DNA of 18,053 nucleotides from JBOGHU01 sp050742255 (lineage in GTDB: Bacteria; Actinomycetota; Acidimicrobiia; Acidimicrobiales; CADCSY01). Shown here piece by piece: positions 14,050 to 18,053 of the stretch. The notes under the pieces were generated by a model. That model searched no databases. It saw only the letters and a list, made by a program, of their open reading frames with translations, and had not been told where the DNA came from. The position numbers and the translations under genes were made by a program. Numbering within the stretch: the stretch's first letter is position 1; every line of letters begins with the position of its first letter. The DNA is taken from NCBI GenBank assembly GCA_050742255.1, contig JBOGHU010000026.1, forward strand, positions 1 through 18,053, in the 5' to 3' direction.

Positions 14050-14654
14050 TGCGGCCCGTGCGGGTCATCACCGGGACGGCGGTGCCCCTCGAGCGCAGCG
14101 ACGTGGACACCGACCAGATCATCCCCGCCGAGTGGCTCAAGCGGGTGGAGCGCAGCGGCTTCGGGGCGGGGCTGTTCGCAGCCTGGCGGGCCGCCGACCC
14201 CGACTTCCCCCTCGACCGCCCCGAGCACGCCGGGGCCACCATCCTGGTCACCGGGCCCAACTTCGGGATCGGGTCCTCCCGGGAGCACGCGGTGTGGGCC
14301 CTGACCGACCACGGGTTCCGGGCCGTGGTCTCGCCCCGCTTCGCCGACATCTTCCGCACCAACGCCACCAAGGCGGGGCTGGTCCCCGTCACGGTCGACC
14401 CCGCCGTGGCCGAGGCCCTGCTGGCGGCGGTGCGGGCCGACCCCGCCACCGAGATCACCGTCGACGTGGCCGAGGGGCGGGTGGCGGCTCCGGCGGCGGG
14501 GGTGGAGGCGCCCTTCGAGCTCGACGACTTCACCCGCCACCGCCTGCTGGCCGGGCTCCACGACATCGACCTCACCCTGGCTCACGAGCACGCCATCGCC
14601 GCCTTCGAGGCCGCCCGCCCGGCCTGGCTGCCCACCACGAGCGACCCCGGCTAG
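14049..14654 (+). CDS. leuD: 3-isopropylmalate / citramalate dehydratase small subunit
   Basis: A 201-aa small (swivel-domain) subunit of isopropylmalate isomerase. Seen: SDVDTDQIIPAEWLKR at about 17-32, the substrate-binding block GPNFGIGSSREHAVWAL near 74-90, and SPRFADIFRTNATKAGLVPV near 97-116. All are hallmark LeuD sequences, and length matches the family. The ATG shares its A with the leuC stop codon (TGATG), so translation is coupled and the subunits are made in step. A hairpin with its stop codon in the loop (14643-14674) closes the operon. Confidence 0.95.
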   Translation: MRPVRVITGTAVPLERSDVDTDQIIPAEWLKRVERSGFGAGLFAAWRAADPDFPLDRPEHAGATILVTGPNFGIGSSREHAVWALTDHGFRAVVSPRFADIFRTNATKAGLVPVTVDPAVAEALLAAVRADPATEITVDVAEGRVAAPAAGVEAPFELDDFTRHRLLAGLHDIDLTLAHEHAIAAFEAARPAWLPTTSDPG

Positions 14655-14674
14655 CCTCCCCGCCGCCGGGGGTC
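14643..14674 (+). terminator. possible terminator hairpin after leuCD
   Basis: GACCCCGGC (14643-14651) pairs with GCCGGGGGTC (14665-14674), with one bulged G. The leuD TAG begins at the base of the loop. It is GC-rich but no U tract follows, so intrinsic termination is doubtful; it may act as a 3' stabiliser or pause. Confidence 0.35.
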
Positions 14675-14699
14675 AAGCTCTCGTCCCGCCCCCGTCGTC

Positions 14700-14715
14700 G
14701 TGACCTATCCGTCAC
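14700..14715. promoter_or_regulatory. inverted repeat upstream of the second sirohaem reductase
   Basis: GTGAC-CTATCC-GTCAC, perfect 5-bp arms with a 6-bp spacer, about 55 bp before the reductase ATG. It resembles CRP/FNR-type half sites but with GTGA and TCAC separated by 8 bp rather than 6, so the regulator cannot be named. The remaining intergenic DNA (14655-14770) has no clear -35/-10 pair; TGTGCT lies 6 nt before the ATG as a weak candidate. Confidence 0.35.
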
Positions 14716-14770
14716 ACGGGGTTCACACCGCCACAAAGCGGGCGAAACCGGCCCGTGGTGTGCTGGGCCC

Positions 14771-16459
14771 ATGGCCGGACCCGACATCCCCGCCGCCAAG
14801 CGGGCCGGGTTGCCCGTCGACCTCGACCGTCTCACCGCCCACGGCGACGACTGGCTCAGCCCCGAGGAGCGCTACGCGCTGAAGATGCACGGGGTCTGCG
14901 CCCAGGGCCAGCCCGGGGTGTTCATGATCCGCGTCCGCACCGGGGGCGGGGTCCTCACCACCGCCATGGCCGGGGGGCTGGCCGACCTGGCCGACGAGCA
15001 CAGCGGCGGTTGGCTCCACGTCACCGCTCGCCAGCAGGTCGAGCTCCACCACGTTCCCGCCCGGGACGTCACCGCGGTGCTGGCGGCGGTCCGGGCTCTG
15101 GGCCTCACCAGCCGCTCCACCTGCGGGCACACCATGCGGGGGGTGATGGCCTGCGCCGACGCCGGGGTGGGCCTGGACGAGCCGTTCGACTGCTACCCCG
15201 ACGCCCGCTGCGTCTCCGAGTCGGTCCTGGCCCGGACCCCCGAGCTCGACACCCAGCTCCCGTCCCGGGTGAACATCCTCTTCGGGGGCTGCGCCGCCTG
15301 CCGGGAGCACGCCAAGACCAACGACGCAGGCTTCGTCTCGGTCATACGCCCCGACGGCGAGCTCGGCTACGAGCTGTGGGTGGGCGGCAGCCTGGGCAAG
15401 GCCTACCCCGCCCTGGCGGTCAAGGCCCTCGACTTCGTGGGCCGGGCCGACGTGCTGCCCGCCGTCCACGCCCTCTTCGACACCTACGTCGTCCACGGCG
15501 ACCTCGACACCCCCAACAAGGCCAGGATGAAGCACCTCGTCGCCCGGCTGGGGGCCGAGGAGTTCCTCGGGCTCTTCCGGGCCGCCTACGAGGACGCCCG
15601 CGCCCTGCCCTGGCCCGAGCCGGTCCCCCTCTCCCCTCCCCTCACCGCCTCGGTAGCCGAGGTGCTGGCCTGCTCCCCCGACGGGGGATGGGGCAGCGGC
15701 ATCCGCCCCCAGCGGGTCCCCGGGATGGCGATGGTGACCGTCAACGTCCCCCTGGGCGACCTCGACAGCGAGGACCTGGCGGCCCTGGCCAGGCTCGCCG
15801 ACGACTTCGGCGACGAGCACCTGTACCTGACCAAGAACCAGAACGTCATGCTCCGCTACGTCCCGGTGACGGCGGTGCCCACGGTGCGGGCGGTGCTGGC
15901 CGAGCTCGGGCTCACCCTGGAGGGCTCGGACCAGTCCCGCGACGTGCGGGCCTGCACCGGGGGACCAGTGTGCAGCCTGGCCGTGACCCCTGCCCAGTCC
16001 CTGGGCGCCGAGCTCCTCGACCACCCGGCCCTGGTGCGCAACTCCGGCCTCCGGGTCCACGTCTCGGGCTGCCCCAACGCCTGCGTGCAGCACCAGATCG
16101 CCGACCTCGGGCTCTCGGGGGGCAAGGTGAAGGTCCACGCCGAGTCGGTGCTCGGGTACCAGGTCTGGCTCGGCGGCGACCTGGCCACCGACACCATCGG
16201 CCAGGTGGCGGGCCGGGTGGCCCAGAGCGACGTGGGCGCCATCGTCGAGGCCATCGTCGGCATCTGGGAGGCCCTCCGGGAACGGGGCGAGACCCTGTCC
16301 GAGACGGTCAACCGCCTGGGCCTCGAGGCGTTCCGGGCCCAGATCTCCGCCGTCTTCCAGGGCCGCTGGGAGCCCGGGCCCGAGCCCGAGGAGCCGTACC
16401 CGGTCCGCCTCGACCCGGGGCGGGACCGCTCGCTCCCCCTCGTGGCGGCCCGGTCGTGA
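14771..16459 (+). CDS. NirA-like sirohaem nitrite/sulfite reductase, variant
   Basis: A 562-aa member of the nitrite/sulfite reductase family, six-electron enzymes with sirohaem coupled to [4Fe-4S]. Two ferredoxin-like half domains (about 35-105 and 305-375) precede the two haem/cluster domains. Cluster ligands are Cys395-x5-Cys401 and Cys434-x3-Cys438 (SGCPNAC). Arg54, Arg87 and Arg123 align with substrate-site arginines of CysI. The LPRKFK/N block is LPSRVN here (163-168), giving Arg166 and Asn168. Asn at this second position is typical of nitrite reductases (spinach Asn226), while Lys to Arg at the first is unusual. Six further cysteines (118, 128, 141, 147, 174, 177) have no counterpart in the CysI of this window. 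A Rieske ferredoxin gene overlaps its stop codon by GTGA and is the likely electron-transfer partner. Nitrite is the favoured substrate but sulfite is not excluded. Confidence 0.8.
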   Translation: MAGPDIPAAKRAGLPVDLDRLTAHGDDWLSPEERYALKMHGVCAQGQPGVFMIRVRTGGGVLTTAMAGGLADLADEHSGGWLHVTARQQVELHHVPARDVTAVLAAVRALGLTSRSTCGHTMRGVMACADAGVGLDEPFDCYPDARCVSESVLARTPELDTQLPSRVNILFGGCAACREHAKTNDAGFVSVIRPDGELGYELWVGGSLGKAYPALAVKALDFVGRADVLPAVHALFDTYVVHGDLDTPNKARMKHLVARLGAEEFLGLFRAAYEDARALPWPEPVPLSPPLTASVAEVLACSPDGGWGSGIRPQRVPGMAMVTVNVPLGDLDSEDLAALARLADDFGDEHLYLTKNQNVMLRYVPVTAVPTVRAVLAELGLTLEGSDQSRDVRACTGGPVCSLAVTPAQSLGAELLDHPALVRNSGLRVHVSGCPNACVQHQIADLGLSGGKVKVHAESVLGYQVWLGGDLATDTIGQVAGRVAQSDVGAIVEAIVGIWEALRERGETLSETVNRLGLEAFRAQISAVFQGRWEPGPEPEEPYPVRLDPGRDRSLPLVAARS

Positions 16460-16851
16460 GGCCCGTCAGCCCCCTCGCCCGACCCCACGAGGAGGGAGCG
16501 GCGCCGGCGCCCTTCGTCCCGGTGGCCTCGGTGGGCGACGTCCCCCCGGGCTGGGTGCTGGCGGTGCAGGTGGGAGGGCGCCGGGTGGCCCTGGCCAACA
16601 GCGGCGGGACGCTCCTCGCACTCGACCACGACTGCAGCCACGCCGGCGGCCCCCTCGGCGACAACCGCCTCCACGACGGGTGCTACCTGGAGTGCCCCTG
16701 GCACAACGCCGTCTTCGACGTGCGGACCGGGGAGGTGTGCCGGGGCCCGGCCCGCAAGCCCCAGGCCCGGTACCCGGTGCGGGTCGAGGGCGACACCGTG
16801 CTGGTCGGCCTGGCCCCACTCCCCCACCAGCCCGGGACGGACGGGCCCTGA
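16456..16851 (+). CDS. NirD-like Rieske [2Fe-2S] protein
   Basis: A 131-aa soluble Rieske-type protein. The complete cluster motif is present: Cys60-x-His62 (DCSHAGGPLGD) and Cys80-x2-His83 (CPWHNAVFDV), followed by GPARKPQARYPVRVEGD, typical of NirD or ferredoxin components of dioxygenases. The first 18 residues are Pro/Ala-rich, with no signal peptide or membrane anchor. Translation starts at GTG inside the reductase stop region (GTGA, 4-bp overlap), so the two proteins are made together. This supports a role as its electron donor or small subunit, analogous to NirD with NirB. A stand-alone dioxygenase ferredoxin is the alternative, but no oxygenase gene is nearby. A strong hairpin (16864-16888) follows. 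Confidence 0.88.
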   Translation: MRPVSPLARPHEEGAAPAPFVPVASVGDVPPGWVLAVQVGGRRVALANSGGTLLALDHDCSHAGGPLGDNRLHDGCYLECPWHNAVFDVRTGEVCRGPARKPQARYPVRVEGDTVLVGLAPLPHQPGTDGP

Positions 16852-16863
16852 GCCCTCCGCCCT

Positions 16864-16888
16864 GCCCACCGCCGGCGCGGCGGTGGGC
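16864..16888 (+). terminator. perfect 10-bp hairpin after the reductase-Rieske operon
   Basis: GCCCACCGCC (16864-16873), loop GGCGC, GGCGGTGGGC (16879-16888), a fully paired GC-rich stem just after the Rieske stop codon. No U tract follows. It separates this operon from the promoter of the cobalamin riboswitch transcript, so a terminator role is likely though not certain. Confidence 0.5.
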
Positions 16889-16895
16889 GGTGGGC

Positions 16896-16901
16896 TAGCC
16901 T
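16896..16901 (+). promoter_or_regulatory. -10 box of the riboswitch-btuF transcript
   Basis: TAGCCT, identical to the greA -10, lies 5 nt before the P1 stem of the riboswitch and predicts a start near 16908, within the first bases of the aptamer. No good -35 is visible because the preceding bases form the terminator-like hairpin. Confidence 0.4.
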
Positions 16902-16906
16902 CCCGG

Positions 16907-17092
16907 CGTCACCCCCCACGCAGCGAAGTCCGGTGCGAACCCGGCGCTGTCCCGTAACTGTGTTGGCCCTCGGGCCGAGCCAGGTCGCCTGCTTGGGCGG
17001 TGACGAGCCGAGGTCTCGAGGAAGGGCGGTTCGTCGCCGGCAGCACCTCTGGTCGACTCGATCCCCGACCTCGACCACAGGAGGTGCTGCAC
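16907..17092 (+). promoter_or_regulatory. cobalamin riboswitch with translational expression platform
   Basis: The leader of the BtuF-like gene contains the conserved core of cobalamin riboswitches in the right order: GTCCGGTGCGAACCCGGCGC, then CTGTCCCGTAACTGT, then the B12 box GAGCCAGGTCGCCTGC (16977-16992). A closing P1 helix is visible as CGTCACC (16907-16913) with GGTGACG (16999-17005). The aptamer is followed about 35 nt later by a hairpin that buries the ribosome site (17040-17090). High cobalamin is therefore expected to reduce translation of the uptake gene. The family identification is strong. The subclass (adenosyl- or aquocobalamin) cannot be settled by eye. Confidence 0.93.
17040..17090 (+). 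promoter_or_regulatory. Shine-Dalgarno-sequestering hairpin of the riboswitch
   Basis: GCAGCACCTC (17040-17049) and TGGTCGA (17050-17056) pair with TCGACCA (17071-17077) and GAGGTGCTGC (17081-17090), a 17-bp stem with one 3-nt bulge (CAG, 17078-17080). The AGGAGG ribosome site (17079-17084) lies half in the bulge and half in the stem, 8 nt before the ATG. The 14-nt apical loop is the likely partner for the kissing interaction with the aptamer (L5-L13 in the family). Confidence 0.85.
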
Positions 17093-18034
17093 ATGCGAAA
17101 CCTGGGCCTGGCCCTGCTCCTCGCCACCGCCCTGGCGGCGGCCTGCGGGACCGGTGGCGGCGACGGGGAGGGCGCCCCCGAGGGGGGCGGCGGGGAGGGG
17201 GCCTTCCCCGTCACCATCGCCAACGGCGACCGCCCGGTGACCGTCGAGCGCCGGCCCCAGCGGGTGGTGTCGCTGTCCCCCACGGCCACCGAGATGCTCT
17301 TCGCCCTCGGCGCCGGCGACCAGGTCGTCGCCGTCGACGACAACTCCGACTTCCCCCCCGAGGCCCCATCCACCGACCTGAGGGGCTTCCAGCCCAGCGT
17401 CGAGGCGGTGGCCGGCCTCGAACCCGACCTGGTGGTGCTGTCGTTCGACCCCGGGGCCGTGGTGGCCGGCCTGGAGGCCCTCGACGTCCCCACGCTGCTG
17501 CACCCCCCGGCGACCACCCTCGATGACGCCTACACCCAGATGGAGCAGCTGGGGGCGGCCACCGGGAACGTGGGCGAAGCCGCCGAGGTGGCGGCGAGCA
17601 TCCGGGCGGACCTCGACCGGGTCGCCGACTCGTCGCCCGCGCGGCCCGACCCCCTCACCTACTACTACGAGCTGGACGACACCTTCTTCACCGTCACCTC
17701 GGCCACCTTCACCGCCGAGGTCCTGGGCCTGGTCGGGCTCGAGAACATCGCCGACGCGACCGGGGCCGGGGGTTCCGGCTCCACCCAGCTCTCGGCCGAG
17801 CTCATCATCGACCAGGACCCCGAGATCATCTTCCTGGCCGACACCAGGTGCTGTGGCCAGAGCGCGGAGACGGTGGCGGCCCGGCCCGGCTGGGACCAGA
17901 TCACGGCGGTGCGGGAGGGGCGGGTCATCGAGCTGGACGACGACATCGCCTCCCGCTGGGGCCCCCGGGTCGTGGACCTGGCCCGGGCCGCGGCCGACGC
18001 CGCCGAGGCGGTCCCGGTGGGCACCGGGCGGTGA
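17093..18034 (+). CDS. btuF: cobalamin (corrinoid) ABC transporter substrate-binding lipoprotein, BtuF-like
   Basis: A 313-aa periplasmic-binding-protein-like lipoprotein that should capture corrinoids outside the membrane and hand them to a BtuCD-type permease. The signal peptide MRNLGLALLLATALAAAC ends in a lipobox with lipidated Cys18, followed by a Gly/Glu-rich linker. The class III binding-protein domain runs from about residue 45: RPQRVVSLSPTATEMLFALGAGDQVVAVDD is the standard opening for BtuF/FhuD/FecB-type proteins, and the C-terminal lobe includes DPEIIFLADT and WDQITAVREGRVIELDDD. Siderophore binders share this fold. The cobalamin assignment rests on the riboswitch directly upstream. 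The frame is open back to 17000, but the ATG at 17093 has a proper AGGAGG and begins exactly at the signal peptide. A Cys-Cys pair in DTRCCGQSAE could form a disulfide. The permease gene should follow beyond the window. Confidence 0.88.
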   Translation: MRNLGLALLLATALAAACGTGGGDGEGAPEGGGGEGAFPVTIANGDRPVTVERRPQRVVSLSPTATEMLFALGAGDQVVAVDDNSDFPPEAPSTDLRGFQPSVEAVAGLEPDLVVLSFDPGAVVAGLEALDVPTLLHPPATTLDDAYTQMEQLGAATGNVGEAAEVAASIRADLDRVADSSPARPDPLTYYYELDDTFFTVTSATFTAEVLGLVGLENIADATGAGGSGSTQLSAELIIDQDPEIIFLADTRCCGQSAETVAARPGWDQITAVREGRVIELDDDIASRWGPRVVDLARAAADAAEAVPVGTGR

Positions 18035-18053
18035 CCGCCGCCGCCGGGGAGGT
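18031..18053 (+). other. possible start of the next operon gene (permease), cut by window end
   Basis: GTGA at the btuF stop could be an overlapping GTG start (reading V-T-A-A-A-G-E). Alternatively GGGGAGG at 18046-18052 is the ribosome site of a gene starting just outside. Either fits a following permease gene, but the sequence ends here. Confidence 0.25.

Noticed and set aside
14771..16459. The idea that the second reductase is CobG (precorrin-3B synthase), prompted by the B12 riboswitch downstream
   Set aside because: Length (562 aa), the pair of ferredoxin-like half domains and the Rieske partner fit nitrite/sulfite reductase better. No other B12 biosynthesis gene is present, and the riboswitch lies after, not before, this operon.

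Overview
The window is a compact stretch of chromosome, by eye well over 70% G+C, from a bacterium that is almost certainly an actinomycetote. The class Acidimicrobiia is my best guess, from overall gene style rather than any single marker. Supporting signs are the extreme GC3 coding pattern, frequent GTG starts, many starts 6-7 nt behind a TANNNT-like -10 box (leaderless mRNAs), and a DinB/mycothiol-dependent-isomerase-like gene typical of mycothiol-producing actinobacteria. Nothing here looks mobile: I see no transposase, integrase, phage gene or CRISPR array.

Layout. (1) 30-6434, minus strand: an attenuator-type leader (promoter, leaderless 11-codon peptide rich in Ile/Val, two hairpins, the second terminator-like) precedes leuB-ilvE-cimA and a conserved hypothetical gene. 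These are packed with gaps or overlaps of a few bases. Then come gltX with its own putative leaderless promoter, a YdcF/SanA-like membrane-anchored protein, and tRNA-Gln(CUG). (2) 6476-7890, plus strand: leaderless greA, an exact 30-bp tandem duplication, and an alpha/beta hydrolase. (3) 7904-12496: a sulfur-assimilation island. A fused sirohaem synthase (minus) diverges from cysH (APS reductase type) and cysI (plus). It ends in a convergent CTAG stop-codon overlap with a DinB-like gene. (4) 12566-14654, plus strand: leuC-leuD, whose mRNA probably begins with a 15-bp hairpin. (5) 14771-16851: a second sirohaem reductase (nitrite-reductase-like, with unusual residues) overlapping a NirD-like Rieske ferredoxin. 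(6) 16896-18034: a cobalamin riboswitch whose expression platform is a hairpin pairing across the Shine-Dalgarno sequence of a BtuF-like binding lipoprotein. The next gene of that operon runs off the end.

How the genes fit together. CimA, LeuCD, LeuB and IlvE together cover threonine-independent isoleucine synthesis from pyruvate (citramalate route) apart from the shared ilvBN/C/D steps, and most of leucine synthesis apart from leuA. The Ile-Val-Ile codons of the leader peptide match an isoleucine-committed operon. The sirohaem synthase supplies the prosthetic group for both reductases in the window. CysH makes sulfite for CysI. No B12 biosynthesis gene is present, so the riboswitch here controls uptake.

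The most interesting items are the new-looking Ile/Val attenuator with a leaderless leader ORF, the leuCD 5' hairpin, the variant sirohaem reductase with extra cysteines and a Rieske partner, the SD-sequestering B12 riboswitch, and the recurrent leaderless promoters. I found no clear evidence of an entirely novel multi-gene system.
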